Origin: Papio anubis
Lineage: Eukaryota; Chordata; Mammalia; Primates; Cercopithecidae
Direction of reading: 5' to 3'
DNA: 64,000 bases
NCBI RefSeq assembly: GCF_008728515.1
Contig: NC_044985.1
Span: forward strand, 79,646,155-79,710,154
In this document: positions 25,035 through 37,060 of the stretch, one piece after another
How the letters are laid out: every line of letters starts with the position of its first letter
Numbering within the stretch: position 1 is the first letter of the stretch
Notes under the pieces: model-generated
Database searches by the model: none
What the model was told of the DNA's origin: nothing
Seen by the model: only the letters and a program-made list of their open reading frames with translations
Made by a program: the position numbers and the translations under genes

Positions 25035-25160
25035 TTAAAATTGCTGTGCCACAAATCTAGTACAGCCAGCATTGTGGGGTTCATTGCATTTAAGTGATCC
25101 TTAATATAACTGCTTGCAGCTAAAAAAGATTTCCTCCAAGGTTTTGGCAGAATTTCCATT
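25035..25160 (-). CDS. DNAH7: DNAH7 exon, N-terminal tail
   Basis: 126-nt minus-strand exon, acceptor cattttcag, donor gtgagt. Combined with the carried bases it encodes EMEILPKPWRKSFLAASSYI then KDHLNAMNPTMLAVLDLWHS and NFK. The PKPW motif followed by an amphipathic helix and LDLWH matches the tail region shared by DNAH7 and its close inner-arm paralogs. A young Alu of the AluYR type inserted 0.45 kb upstream in the transcript sense (25606-25913) has not touched the acceptor. Confidence 0.92.
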
Positions 25161-25605
25161 CTGAAAATGAAGAAAATATTCAGTTACATTATTTCAAAGT
25201 CAAAAGAAAGTATTTTTATAGTAACTGTACATTTAGGGTAATAATGGTTTAATTTTAATAAAATATGTGATGTATCCCTCATGATAATAACAAAACAAGC
25301 AATTATGTTTTAAAATATATAAAGATCATATGTTTTATGGTTTAGTGCAATTTGATTATAAAAATTAATGATTCTGAAATTAGATTTAAATCTTTAATAC
25401 AAAAGGTAACTAATTTTTATCCCCAAATACTTGACCTTATTGAATCCACAAATAATTTACAATGAACAAATGAAAACAGCAGCCAGCTATCTCTCATAAA
25501 CATCTTCAAATATTCTTTACTAATTTCAGGACATACATTAAAATTTTCCCTTTATTTATTTTTAAAATTCCTCCTTTATTTTTATTTTTAAAACATTTTA
25601 AGGAT
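25161..25605. other. Intronic, unassigned
   Basis: AT-rich intron just upstream (in transcript sense) of the 25035-25160 exon; contains its acceptor region. Nothing else recognised. Confidence 0.5.
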
Positions 25606-25913
25606 AGCCGGGCGCGGTGGCTCACGCCTGTAATCCCAGCATTTTGGGAGGCCGAGACGGGCGGATCACGAGGTCAGGAGATCGAGACCATCCTGGCTAA
25701 CACGGTGAAACCCCGTCTCTACTAAAAAATGCAAAAAACTAGCCGGGCGCGGTGGTGGGCGCCTGTAGTCCCAGCTACTCGGGAGGCTGAGGCTGGAGAA
25801 TGGCGGGAACCCGGGAGGCGGAGCTTGCAGTGAGCTGAGATCCGGTCACAGCACTCCAGTCTGGGCGACAGAGTGAGACTCCGTCTCAAAAAAAAAAAAA
25901 AAAAAAAAAAAAA
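25606..25913 (+). mobile_element. Young Alu, AluYR-like, forward orientation
   Basis: gccgggcgcggtggctcacg through a pure A-tail of about 27 bases. A perfect 16-bp target duplication (aaacattttaaggata at 25591-25606 and 25912-25927) and intact CpGs mark a recent insertion. Confidence 0.96.
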
Positions 25914-26032
25914 ACATTTTAAGGATATAGTCCAACCTTCCTATAGAAATCCGCTTGAACTTTACCCCCTGTTAATATGTAAACAGCATTTACAAATCAC
26001 AAACACTAATGTTCTTATTTGAAGACACATTT

Positions 26033-26508
26033 ACAGTTAACCCTTGAATAACACAGGTTTGAACTGTGCACATTCACTTACATGTGGATTTTCTTCCACT
26101 TCTACCACCTGCTCCCCCTACAGCAAGACCAATCTCCCTCTCCCTTTCCCTCCTGCTGCTCCCCCCTCCTTCTTTCCCTCCTTCTTCTCTATCACTACCA
26201 CCATGGAAAGATTACAAGGATGAAGACCTTTAAGATGATCCACTTCTACTTTATGAATAGTAAATACATTTTCTTTTTCTTATGATTTTCTTAATAAAAT
26301 TTTCTTTTCTCTAGCTTATTTTATTGTAAGAATTAAGTATATAATACATATAACACACAAAATATGTGTTAATTGGCTGTTTATGTTATCAGTAAGGCTT
26401 CCAGTGAACAGTAATGTATTAATAGTTAAGCTTTGGGGAAGTCAAAACTTACATGTGGTATAGGGGCTCAGTGGCCCTTACCCCCGTGTTAAAGATCAAC
26501 TGTATTCT
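26033..26508. mobile_element. Tigger-type MITE (pogo/TcMar DNA transposon)
   Basis: Left end acagttaacccttgaataac and right end aaagatcaactgta are inverted terminal repeats. The internal sequence cttttctctagcttatttta and tgtttatgttatcagtaagg is typical of Tigger-derived elements. A pyrimidine-rich stretch (26120-26185) sits inside. Confidence 0.75.
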
Positions 26509-26801
26509 GTAACTCATAAGACTTTAATAATCATCTTTTATATATTGAACTGTGCCATCTTCATCTTTCAGAACATATTTAAACATTTATATTTTATGTG
26601 TATGTAGTAAGTTTAATTCAATTTTTCATGTGTGAGTGACTGTATTGCCTTTGCAATTATAAAGGATGATTTTTGTCTTTCCCAGGAGAAAAGTTGTTCT
26701 CCATAGAGGATATGGAAAAATGGGTACATAACTTTTTGTGTGTGTATGTGTGGAATGGGAAATAATTTGGGGCTTTTAAAAATTTTTTTATTTTATTTAT
26801 T

Positions 26802-27090
26802 ATTTTTTGAGATGGAATCTCACTCTGTCACCCAGGCTGGAGTGCAGTGGCACAATCTCAGCTCACTGCAACCTCCACTTCCTGGGTTCAAGCAATTCTC
26901 TTGCCTCAGCCTCCTGAGTAGCTGGGATTACAAGCACGCGCCACCATGCCCGGCTAACTTCTGTATTTTCAGTAGAGACGGGGTTTCACCACGTTGGCCA
27001 GAACTGTTCTCAAACTCCTGACCTCAAGTGATCTGCTCTTCTCAGCCTCCTAAAGTGCTGGAATTACAGGCGTGAGCCACTGCACTTACA
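26802..27090 (-). mobile_element. Alu, reverse orientation
   Basis: tattttttgagatggaatct through gcgtgagccactgcactta. Full length, moderately diverged. Confidence 0.94.
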
Positions 27091-27540
27091 GGCATTTTTA
27101 AATGATATAAAAGAAAATAAAACTGAAGTAGTTATTTAATCATATAAGTTCCATCCTTCAAACTATTTAAGAGATTTATTCCTAAATGTTAACTATTATT
27201 AGAGAAAATATACAGCAAGGAGATATTCCCATTATGTGTTCTATATTTCCATCCATATAACAAATTGAAATATATTCTACAAATATATATATTCTGCAAT
27301 GTTCCCAATGTTCCCAAAAATCAAACTTTTATGCTCCTACCATATTTGAAGTCTATGCTAGTTGCTACGGGGATTAAAAAAACCTATATCATATTCTTTC
27401 CACCAAGTACTCACGTTTTAACCATCTTAGTTTCCATCTGTCTATGTCTAGTCATCTACCTATTGATCCATCAACTCACAAATGTAACATTAGGCTTAAA
27501 TACATAAATAAACAAAGAGCATAAGAACAATTAGTTGTAT
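27091..27540. other. Intronic, unassigned
   Basis: AT-rich intron to the left terminus of the Tigger1 copy. Nothing recognised. Confidence 0.5.
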
Positions 27541-27717
27541 AGAGGCTTACAATGGAGATATTGCAGGTTTGGTTCAAGACCACCCCCATAAGGCAAATAT
27601 TGCAATTAAGTACATCACACAAATTTTTGGTTTCCCAGTGCATATAAAACTTATATTTATGCTATATTGTAGTCTATTAAGCAGGCAATGGCATTGTATC
27701 TTTAAAACAAAATGTAG

Positions 27718-28030
27718 GGCCAGGCACAGTGGCTCACACCTGTAATCCCAGCACTTTGGGAGGCCAAGGTGGGGGGATTTCTTGAGCCCAGGAGTTCAAA
27801 ACCAGCCTGAGCAACACAGGGAGATTGCGTATCTTAAAGAAAAAAAAAAAAAAATTAAATTAGCTGGGCATAGTGATATGCGCTTACAATCCCAACTACT
27901 TGGGAAACCGATGTGGGAGGATCACTTGGGCCTGGGAGGTTAAGGCTGCACTGAACTGTGATCATGCCACTGCACTCCAACCTGGGAAACAGAGAAACCC
28001 TATCTCAAGAAAATTACAAATGAAAAAAAT
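27718..28030 (+). mobile_element. Alu, forward orientation, in Tigger1
   Basis: ggccaggcacagtggctcac; older copy with a diverged right arm, followed immediately by a second Alu. Confidence 0.93.
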
Positions 28031-28031
28031 A

Positions 28032-28333
28032 AGCCAGGAGTGGTGGCTCACACCTGTAATCCCAGCACTGTGGGAGGCTGAGGCAGGTGAATCACTTGAG
28101 GTCAGGAGTTCGAGATAAGCCTGGCCAACATGGTTAAACCCAGTCTCTTCTAAAAATACAAAAATTAGCTGGGCGTGGTGGTGCACACCTGTAATACCAG
28201 CTACTCAGAAGACTGAGGCAAGAGAATCGCTTGAACCCCAGAGGCAGAGGTTGCAGTGAGCCAAGATCACACCACTGCACTCCAGCCTGGGCAACAGAGT
28301 GAGACCATGTCTCAAAAAAAAAAAAAAAAAAAA
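28032..28333 (+). mobile_element. Alu, forward orientation, in Tigger1 (tandem)
   Basis: gccaggagtggtggctcaca to an A-tail at 28314-28333, placed in the A-rich tail of the preceding Alu. Confidence 0.95.
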
Positions 28334-29062
28334 GTATACACCTTAATTTTAAAATACTTTATTGCCACAAAATACTAACAATCATCTGTCTTTTGCGAGT
28401 CATAATCTTTTTGCTGGTGGAGGGTCTTAATGGCTTCTAACTAACCAAGCTGCGACAATTTTTAAAAAATAAGACAGCAATGACATCTGCCACATAATCA
28501 ATTGACTCTTCTCTTCATGAAAGATTTCTCTGTAGCATTCAATGATATTCGAAAGCATTGCACCCAACTAGAACTTCTTTCAAAACTGGAATCAATCCTC
28601 TCAAACTCTGATGCTGCCTTATCAAGTAAGCTTACATAACATTCTAAATCCTTTGTTGTCATTTCAGTGTTCACAGCATCTTCACCAGGAGTAGAATCCA
28701 TCTTAAGAAACCACTTTTTTTATTCATCCATAAGAAGCAACTCCTCATCTGTTCAAGTTTTATCATGAGATGGCAGCAATTCAGTCACATCTTCAGGCTC
28801 CACTTCTCATTCTTCTTCTCTGTCTTCCAACACATCTGCAGACTTCCTCCACTGAAGTCTTGAGCCACTCAAAGTCATCCATAAGGGTTGAACTTCCTCC
28901 AAACTTCTGCTCATGTTGATATTTTTACCACCTTGTATGAATCACAATGTTCTTTACGGCATCTACAACAGTGAATCTCTTCCAGAAAGTTTTCAATTCT
29001 CTTTGCCAAGATCCCTCAGAGAAATCACTATAGTAGATATAGCCTTTCAAAATTTTTTCTAT

Positions 29063-29628
29063 AATTTCAACTTTTATTTTAGATTCAGGGGGTATAAGTG
29101 CAGGTTTGTTACACGGGCATACTGTGTGATGCTGAAGTTTGGGGAACAATTGATCCCAACACCCAGGTACCAGCACAGTCCCTGCCGTAGTTTGTATATA
29201 CCCTCCAAATCTCATGTTGAAATGTAATCACCAATGTTGGAGGTGGGGCCTGTTGGGAGGTAACTGGGTCATGGGGACAGGTTTCACATGAATGGTTTAG
29301 CATCATCTTCTTGGCACTGTCTTCACAATAGTGAGTTCTCACGAGATCTGGGTGTTTAAAAGTGTGTGGCATCTTCCCTCTCACTCTTTGTTGATCTTGC
29401 TCTCACCATGTGATCCCACTTTGCCTTCTGCCATGATTGTAAGCTTCCCAAGGCCTCCCCAGATGTCAAGCAGGTGCCAGCACCATACTTCCCGTAAAAC
29501 CTGAACAACTGTGAGCCAATAAACCTCTTTTCTTTATAAATCACCCAGTCTCAGATACCTCTTTATAGCAACACAAGAACAGCCTAACGCAGAACCCAAC
29601 AGTTAATTTTTCAACCCTTGCTCCATCA
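29063..29628 (-). mobile_element. L1 3'-end fragment, antisense, split by an LTR
   Basis: Antisense L1 3' UTR: acttttattttagattcagg ... caggtaccagcacag at 29063-29186, resuming with cccaacagttaatttttcaa at 29584-29628. Inserted within the Tigger1 transposase remains. Confidence 0.8.
29187..29583 (+). mobile_element. MaLR LTR (MST type) inside L1 inside Tigger1
   Basis: LTR with ccaaatctcatgttgaaatg near the start and taaatcacccagtctcagat near the end. Solo, forward orientation, interrupting the antisense L1 fragment. Confidence 0.88.
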
Positions 29629-30597
29629 TGGAGATAGCTTCTTTTCTTAAACCTCATGAAGCAACCTGTTACCTTCAAACATTTCTTCTGCAGCTTCCTT
29701 ACCTTTCTCAGCCTTCACAGAACTGAAGAGAGTTAGGGTGTTGCTCTGGATTAGGCTCTGGCTTAAGGAAATGTCATGGCTGGTTTGATCTTCTTCCAGA
29801 CCATTTCCTCCATATCAGCAATAAGGCTGTTTCACTTTCTTGTCGGTCATGTGTTCACTGGAGTAGCACTTTTAATTTCCTTTGCATTCACAACCTGGCT
29901 ACCTGGTACAAGAGGCATAGCAGCTTTGGCCTATTTTGGCTTTCAACATGTCTTCTTCACTAAGCTTAATCATTTCTAGCTTTTGATTTAAAGGGACAGA
30001 TGTGTGACTCAGAGGCCATCGTGGGTTATTTGGCCTAATTTCAATATTGTTCTGTCTCAGGGAATTAGGGAGGCCTTAGGAGAGGAAGAGAAATGGGGGA
30101 GTGACTGGTTGGTGGAGGAGTCAGAACACACAGATTTATTGACATTGTTTGCCATCTTACATGGGTGCAGTTTGTGGCTTTCCAAGACAATTATAACAGT
30201 AACATCAAAGATTATCGATCACAGATCACCATAACAGATATAATAATAATGGAAAAAGCTTAAAATATTGTAAGAATTACCAAAACTGACAGAGAGACAC
30301 AAAGTGAGCACAGGCTGTTAGAAAAATGATGCCAATAGACTTGCCTGACAAAGACCTTCAGCTCCAAAAAAACCTCACAAACCTCCTATTTGCAAAAAAC
30401 ACAGTAGCTGTGAAGTGCAATAAAGCAAAGTGCAATAAGATGAGGCATGCCTGTATATGAAATATATACATACACACACATTTATTTATATATAAATTAT
30501 AAACATACATTCAAGAAAATACAATCGGTGTATAAATATATAAACATATACAGAAATGGTCACATAATCAACATCTTAGAGGAATCTGATCACTTAC

Positions 30598-30673
30598 TCA
30601 GCACGATGGGCTGGAAGTTCATCTGTCTTCTTATCATCTTCTTTCTCTCGAGGATCTTTTAAAACGAAATCAA
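30598..30673 (-). CDS. DNAH7: DNAH7 exon, N-terminal tail
   Basis: 76-nt minus-strand exon, acceptor cttttag, donor gtaagtg. It encodes (V)DFVLKDPREKEDDKKTDELP then AHRA, with GA carried into the next exon. The charged EKEDDKK stretch is probably a solvent-exposed loop. The Tigger1 DNA transposon ends only about 145 bp downstream of its donor, yet the splice site is untouched. Confidence 0.9.
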
Positions 30674-31041
30674 CTAAAAGAAAATTTTAAAATTCTGATA
30701 GATAACCTTATATTAACTGTAGTATATTTCCAAGCAATTGCAATGCTAGTTCTATTAAAATTAACTGTTTAAATTATATTAAAGTTGCTTAATAATGAGC
30801 ATCTATGAACAGAAGAAAAATTTTAAAATCTTACAAGAAAATGTATCATGTCTGTGTCTTTGAGGATATATGTTCCCTTTCTTAACAGAATGTGTCCCTC
30901 CTCTTTCATTTGAAAGGAATACTTGCTCCTAATGTTACATTTTCCCTTATAGCTATTCCATCAGAAATATTCTTGTTGAATTGAAGGTCAATAATACAGG
31001 GTACTAGTAGTAGTAGTTCTATTCACTGAGAAAAGGTACGT
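30674..31041. other. Intronic, unassigned
   Basis: AT-rich intron holding the acceptor region of the 30598-30673 exon. Nothing else recognised. Confidence 0.5.
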
Positions 31042-31365
31042 ACAGTTGGCCCTCTGTATCTGCAGGTTCTGCACCCATGGATTCAACCAACCATGAATCA
31101 AAAATATTCAGAAAAAATAACAGACAACAATAAAAAAATGACACAAAAATATACAGTGCAACAACGACTTACATAGCATGTACATTGTATGAGGTGGTAT
31201 AAGAAATCTGGAGATGATTTAAAGCATATGGGAGGATGTACATAGGTTATATGCAAATACTATGCCATTTTATAACAGGGACTTGAGCATCTGCAGATTT
31301 TGGTATCTGCTGGGGAGGGGAGGGTCCTGGAACCAATCTCCTATGGATACCAAGGAACAACAGTA
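31042..31365. mobile_element. Tigger-type MITE
   Basis: Left terminus tacagttggccctctgtatc and right terminus gataccaaggaacaacagta are imperfect inverted repeats with TA flanks. Internal atgcaaatactatgccattt and gagcatctgcagattttggt are characteristic. About 320 bp, non-autonomous. Confidence 0.82.
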
Positions 31366-31489
31366 TTGCTTTGTTTCTCTTTTAAGCTGCAGAAGAGCAT
31401 AAAACAGTCTTGTTATAAAATCAGTAAAATCAGCTACCTCGCTTCTGTCTTCTACGGTCTTTAATTCACATTTAATTCTAATTCTTCTG

Positions 31490-31965
31490 CCTGTCTTTCA
31501 AGATGCTCTAATATGCAAATCATATGTATTACCCCCTTCCCTACACTCCTTCAGAGACTCTCCTTTACCTTTAAGTGCTCTAAAAAGGCACATAAGGCCC
31601 TTCAGATTCTGTGCCCTTCCCCAAATGCAGCCTATGCTTTGGCTTCAGAACTGACAAGCCCCGAAGAGGCTCTCATGCACATCTGCTATCATTCACACCA
31701 TTTCCTAGGCCAAGCATGTTCCCTGCTAGACTGTTGCTCATCCTTCAAGACTTAGTTTAGGTTCCTCCAGAGTCCTTCCTCACAAGTCAGAGATGACCTC
31801 TTCTCCCTTACCCTCTGTTTCTTCCCTTACCTTCTGTTACCTCCTTATCTTCTGTTTCTCTCCTCTTTGGACTTACTACTTTGCTGTATTATTTAGTTAT
31901 TTGTCTATCTCCCTCATTACACTATGAACTCTGAGGGCAGGGATTAGGCTCTTTATTTTTATATT
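31490..31965 (+). mobile_element. L2 (LINE2) fragment
   Basis: Diverged L2 3' half: catccttcaagacttagttt, agtccttcctcacaagtcag, then ctatctccctcattacacta and gaactctgagggcagggatt in the order expected for L2. Confidence 0.78.
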
Positions 31966-32084
31966 ACCAGGATACTCCATAGAAGTCACAAATACAATGA
32001 ATGTCCTCCACCAAGAAGGGTCCCCCACATTACTCCAAAGCATTATTATTTCTCCAACTTTGAACACAGTATCTGTCATACTAT

Positions 32085-32212
32085 GTTTACTATCACAACC
32101 AACTGGAGACGCTTTTTAAGAAGTACAGATTCCAAGGCCCTGCCTCCAAGGATTTTAATTCAGTTGGGGCCAGAAGTCAGTATTTTTAAAATGGTTCCGA
32201 TAATCAGTCAGC
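32085..32212. mobile_element. MER5-like hAT fragment
   Basis: caaccaactggagacgcttt, then a central ccaaggccctgcctcc, resembling non-autonomous hAT element MER5. Confidence 0.55.
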
Positions 32213-32217
32213 CTTAG

Positions 32218-32465
32218 GATCTATTTGTCTGTACCATGGGTCAACAAATTATTTATGTAAAGGGTTAGACTGTAACTATTTTCAACTTTGTGGGCTACAA
32301 GGCCTCTGTCACAACTGCTCAATTTTGCTCTTGTAGCTCAAAAGCAGCCAGATTCATAGACAACATGCAAATGAATTAGTGTGGCTATGTTCCAATAAAA
32401 CTTTATTTATGAAAACAGGCAGTGGCCAGATTTGCCTGTGAGCTATAGTTTGTCAGCCTTTGGTC
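32218..32465 (-). mobile_element. Non-autonomous hAT-type DNA transposon
   Basis: Antisense copy of a common hAT element: ccatgggtcaacaaattatt at one end, ctatgttccaataaaacttt and gtgagctatagtttgtcagc at the other. The ends are short inverted repeats. I cannot fix the subfamily name. Confidence 0.7.
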
Positions 32466-32957
32466 TACTGCAACAACTTAGTATTAATCACATTCTAATT
32501 TATGACATCGGTAATATTAATGTTCATTGTTAATGCTTACACTTTTAAGTAATTATTTAAATATGTATGTCTTGTCTCATGCCTACACCAAAAGATCCTG
32601 GAATGAAGAGACCATCTTAAAGGGAGAGGCTATCTCCTAAATGCCTAATGCCTTGCATAAATCAGATGCTCCCAAAATATCTTGAGGGCTTGAAATTAAC
32701 ACTTTATAATTTTCTTCAGTGCTATCCTTTGTGGTGGGGATATATCCCTACAAATAGAAATAGAATTATTTTTTGTAATACCTCATTAATGAATTTGCCT
32801 AAGATCTTAAGTAATATAATAGCAATGTAAGAAATGGCATAATTATAATATTGTGAATAGTTTCAAGTATAGGTATTAATTTTTAATACAAAACATACAA
32901 AAATTATCTTTAATGAGACATATTCAAATTAAAAATCAAAGCATAATACCAATTTAC
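32466..32957. other. Intronic, unassigned
   Basis: AT-rich sequence downstream of the 32958-33138 exon donor. No repeat or exon recognised. Confidence 0.5.
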
Positions 32958-33138
32958 CTATGGATTTCTTTACACTAAGAAGATAATCCTCTCTCATTTC
33001 ATCAGATAATGTAGCTATGCTGTCAGTGAAGACTTTCAGATGTTGTGGAACTAAACCCAGTACATGTTCTAGCCAAGAATCTTCCATCGGGGCTACATGG
33101 TCTGTATCAATTCCATGGTGAATATAATAGTAATATCT
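32958..33138 (-). CDS. DNAH7: DNAH7 exon, N-terminal tail
   Basis: 181-nt minus-strand exon, acceptor ttttttgtag, donor gtaaatt. It encodes RYYYYIHHGIDTDHVAPMED, then SWLEHVLGLVPQHLKVFTDS and a helix-rich segment ending LLSVKKSI, with one base over. RYYYYIH and the SWLEHVL helix are, to my knowledge, characteristic of the DNAH7-type tail. A second possible AG two bases downstream of the acceptor was rejected because only the first keeps the phase set by the preceding exon. Confidence 0.95.
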
Positions 33139-34158
33139 CTACAAAAAAAAGATAAGAAAAATGTAAATGTATAACAAAAGAAGTATGTTTACCAAAAATA
33201 AAACTACTGAGCAAAATTCAAGTTTTAGGAGAACAAAGTATTTATAAAGGATAAAAAAGTATTTGGTACAATTCACACAGGCATTATTTGATATCTCCTA
33301 AATGTTACAAATATGTATTTTCATGAAAACTAAAACTCTTATCTCAGTTTATAACTATACTGTAAAACATCAAGTTATATTACCAAATATATGATGTACT
33401 TAACAGAGTCCATGCTGAATTAGTGTTTTGTAAATTTTTTAAATGTGTTGTTAGTTTTTGTCCTTTTATTATTATCAGAAGAGATCTTAAAAGCTCTAAG
33501 CAAATCAATATCTCTATATATTCACTCCAGAAATATTATACAATAGGATTTAGGACATTTCCAACTGGCCTACTAATATTCCATACTATAATTTTATAGC
33601 TGCTATTGGATATGTTCATAAAATATTCATTTTAAAACAAGTCATTATTTCTATAATAACAAACATTTAACTTCAATATATGTTCACAAATTTTTACATA
33701 TCACTTATTAGAAAAAATTTAAATGTCAAAATATCTTTTAATTAGCAGTGTTAAGTCTTTGATATTTACATTTTTTAAAATTATTATGTATTTAAAATAC
33801 TTGAATAATTACTATTTCTAAAGTAAGTTAATATGCCTTGTAAAATATACATTATATAATTATTATAGGATAATTTCTCAGAAAAAAATTAAGGCACATG
33901 AAGCTATACATGACTGAGGCTGGCTTTAATATGGAGAGCAGATAGATTTGAAATTTTTTTAAACTGTGGTCTTAGGTAGCAAGGGAGAGAATGATTTATT
34001 CTATAAATCCCACAGAGCCTTTTTATAGGACTCTGTATTTATTCCTATGTCCACGGAGTTTCACAAAGGAGGAGCACAGAGTGTTCTCAAAAGTATAAAA
34101 TTATCTTCAAGTGTTTCTTTCATTTTCAATTATACTGACAAAAGAAATGGCCTGTTAC
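33139..34158. other. Intronic, unassigned
   Basis: Very AT-rich intron between two DNAH7 exons, without a recognisable transposon. Confidence 0.5.
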
Positions 34159-34246
34159 CAAGATGTCTTTCTCTATAGCAGAAGTGGTCGGTTTTGGAAT
34201 TGTACTTCCATCAGGGACAGCTGAGTCTAAGTCAGCACCTTGTTGC
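34159..34246 (-). CDS. DNAH7: DNAH7 exon, N-terminal tail
   Basis: 88-nt minus-strand exon, acceptor ttttcttag, donor gtaacag. The first base completes the Met codon from the previous exon, followed by 29 codons: QQGADLDSAVPDGSTIPK then PTTSAIEKDIL. This agrees with the conserved tail of axonemal dynein heavy chain 7 as I know it. The intron upstream of it in the gene is 14.9 kb long and holds a nearly complete L1 and several older L1s. The exon is intact. Confidence 0.92.
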
Positions 34247-35389
34247 CTAAGAAAACGATAAACATACTATTCAAAAGTAGATAAGGGATAGTTAGAACAT
34301 AAAACAATGGATATAAGAACACCAGAACTATTTTCTATTAAATCATAAGGAAAAATGAATTGTTGAACATTTTACAAACAGTATGCATATTTGTTTGGTG
34401 CTATATTCCTCTCCAAATACTTTATTCATAGAGAGATAATTATATTGGAAGTTATTTGCAAGACCTATTCAGAAATCACACACTTCTCGCTGGCCTTTAC
34501 TTATTCTTCCTCATAACTCAAGAATCGAGCTCTCTTCTCTTTCTTGAACTTATAAAGGAACACTCTTGCATTATTCCTAAAATATGTATGGTTATTTATA
34601 AATATGAGTTTTAAAAAGAGCATTGATGAAAAGTACTTTAAACACAGTTTTGCAGAAGACACAGATACATTCTTCAAAAGGCCATTTCTCAGATTTCTAT
34701 AGACATACAAGTTAGCAATCAGTGACATGGAAGCTCTTATGTGCCTATGTATTTATTATTGGGTATGTGTTCATATAACACAATACTGTTTCTAACTATA
34801 ATTCAATTCAAAATATATGCCAAAGATGAGCCACATTTTGTGACATGCTCTGGGGCTACACTGGGCAGAAAGGCATAGTTCACATTTTCAGAAAAATAAG
34901 TTGTTCTGGGATAGCTCTACCTCTTTATAATTGACTGTATCATTCTCTGGATCTCAACTTCATCTAAGATAGATACAGGTCACTGATGCTGTATAACTAA
35001 ATACACCTTCCCACTAACTGCCCAGTGAGGGAAGACTAGAGGTTTATTGAGTATATCTGAGATACCATACCAAAGTGGGTACCCAGAAGAGATCTTCTAA
35101 CTTATTTATCTTTTGCAAATCCAGGAATCCAGTGTTTTGTGAATTGTACATATTCTTTTCAATTATATGGACAAGATAAAAGAGTCAAGGCTTTGGGTAA
35201 TGTCTCAGTTTAATTCAATACATAGCTAGTGCTCAATAAATGTTTGTTAAGTGAGAGAATGCAAGTATGAAAGTAGTAGAAATCCTCAAAGTATTTAGTA
35301 TATGGAGAGAAAACGGTTGATATTCTAACTACAAACATCTGCAGATTCATTCATCTGCAGATGGACAGTCAGGTTGATTACATAACTCA
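34247..35389. other. Intronic, unassigned
   Basis: AT-rich. 35220-35270 (tgctcaataaatgtttgtta) may be a MIR/L2 scrap. Minus ORF 34501-34728 shows no family signature. Confidence 0.4.
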
Positions 35390-35635
35390 GCTATTATAAA
35401 CAGTGTTGAAATGAACATGGGCATGCAGATATTTCTTGAACATACTAATTTCAAATCTTTTGGGTAACTACCCAAAAATGAGATTGCTAGATCATATGGT
35501 AATTCTATTATTAGTTTTTTGACGAATATTTGTACAGTTTTCCATAATGGCTGTACTAATTTACATTCCCATCAACAGTGTACAAGGGTTCCTTTTCTCC
35601 ACAAAGTGTCTTAAAAACCTACAACTAACATTTCA
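35390..35635 (-). mobile_element. L1 3' UTR fragment, antisense
   Basis: Antisense L1 end: gagattgctagatcatatgg, cataatggctgtactaattt, cattcccatcaacagtgtac. Confidence 0.82.
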
Positions 35636-37060
35636 CATTAATGTGAAAATCTGAATGCTTTCTCCCTTAGACTAAGAATTCCACTCTCACCAATTATTTT
35701 CAATAATATATCAGAGGACCTAATAAGTGCAAAAAGAATATAAAAAGAAAAGCATCCAAGTTGGAAATGAAGATGTAAAATTGTTTTACTTGCATATGGC
35801 ATGATCGTATGTATAGGAAATTCTAAGGAACTTTTAAAAGCTCTAAAATAAGTAAGTTTAGTAAGGTCTCAAAATGTAAGGTCAACAAGCAAAAATCAGT
35901 TGATTTTTCTATATACTGGCAAAGACCAATCAGAAAATAAAATTCAATAATTTCATTCACAATAAAATTTTTTAGTGGGATTACAGTTTTAAAAAGAAGG
36001 GCAAGATTTCTACACATAAATATATAAAAAGTGCTGAGAGCAACTGAAGATCTAAATAAGTGGAGAGAAATAACATGTTCATGGACTAGGCAACTCAATA
36101 TTATTGAAATGACAATTCTCCAAAAATTGATTCATAGACTCAATGCAATGCTTTCTAAATCCCCGTAAGCATTTTTCCTTTACAAAATCTGACAAGCTGA
36201 TGCCTAATTGTACATAGAAATGCAAAAGACCTAAAACACTCAAAACAATTTTGAAAAAGAAGAATAAATTTTGAGGGCTTAAACTATCTAATTTCAAAAC
36301 TTACTATAAGCTAAAGTAATCAAGACAAGTATGGTACTGGTGTAAAAATAAACATATAGATCAATGGAACAAAAATAGCCCCTCATATATGGTCAAATTA
36401 TTTTCCACAAGTATGCCAAGGTAATTCAAGGGATTAGGGGTTGAAACAGTTGAACATTTATATGCCAAAAAAATTGAACCTCAAACCATACCTCACACCA
36501 TAGACAAAAATGAAGTTGAAATGTATCATGCATGTAAATGCAAGAGTTAAAATTATTTTTAAAAACTTAAGCCAGGCACAGTGGCTCATGCCTGTAATCC
36601 CAGCACTTTGGGAGGCCAAGGCAAGTGGATCACCCAAGGTCAGGAGTTTGAGACCAGCCTCACCAACATAGGGAAATCCCATCTCTACTAAAAATACAAA
36701 AATTAGCTGGTTATGGGAGTGCACACCCTTAATCCCAGGTACTTAAGAGGCTGAGGTAGGAAAACGCTTGAACCTGGGAGGCGGAGGTTGCAGTGAGCCA
36801 AGATCACGCCACTGCACTCCAGCCTGGGTGACAAAGCAAGACTCCGTCTCAAGAAAACCTATAAGGCTTCCAGAAGAAAATATAGGAGGAAATCTTTGAG
36901 AATTTGTATTAGGAAAAGACTCTTATATAACTCCAAAAGTATGAACAACAAAAGGAAAATTGATAAATTATATCTTAACAAAATGTAAAACTTTTTCTTT
37001 TCAAAAAACATTGATATAACCTGCAACCACTGTTGCATCACCTTCTACTGTATTAAGTCT
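35636..37060 (+). mobile_element. L1 ORF2 fragment, plus strand
   Basis: L1 RT-to-C-terminal ORF2 sequence (caattattttcaataatata; ggtactggtgtaaaaataaa), frame broken, with an Alu at 36570. It meets the antisense L1 piece head to head at about 35636. Confidence 0.8.
36570..36857 (+). mobile_element. Alu, forward orientation
   Basis: gccaggcacagtggctcatg to ctccgtctcaagaaaa, inserted in L1 ORF2. Confidence 0.94.

Larger units (their letters stand above)
27541..30453 (-). mobile_element. Tigger1 DNA transposon, nested with Alu, L1 and LTR insertions
   Basis: Pogo-like Tigger1 on the minus strand. The right terminus reads (minus) caggcatgcctcatcttatt and the left terminus retains gatattgcaggtttggttc. 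TA bases flank it. Remains of the DDE transposase include, on the minus strand near 28500-28700, MDSTPGEDAVNTEMTTKDLE and FERIDSSFERSS from its C-terminus. Stops and insertions destroy the frame: Alus at 27718 and 28032, and an L1 fragment carrying an LTR at 29063-29628. The transposase was a cut-and-paste enzyme; this copy is dead. Confidence 0.88.

Noticed and set aside
28498..28701. 67-residue minus-strand ORF resembling a transposase C-terminus
   Set aside because: Part of the broken Tigger1 copy; no intact catalytic domain, so not a domesticated transposase gene on this evidence.
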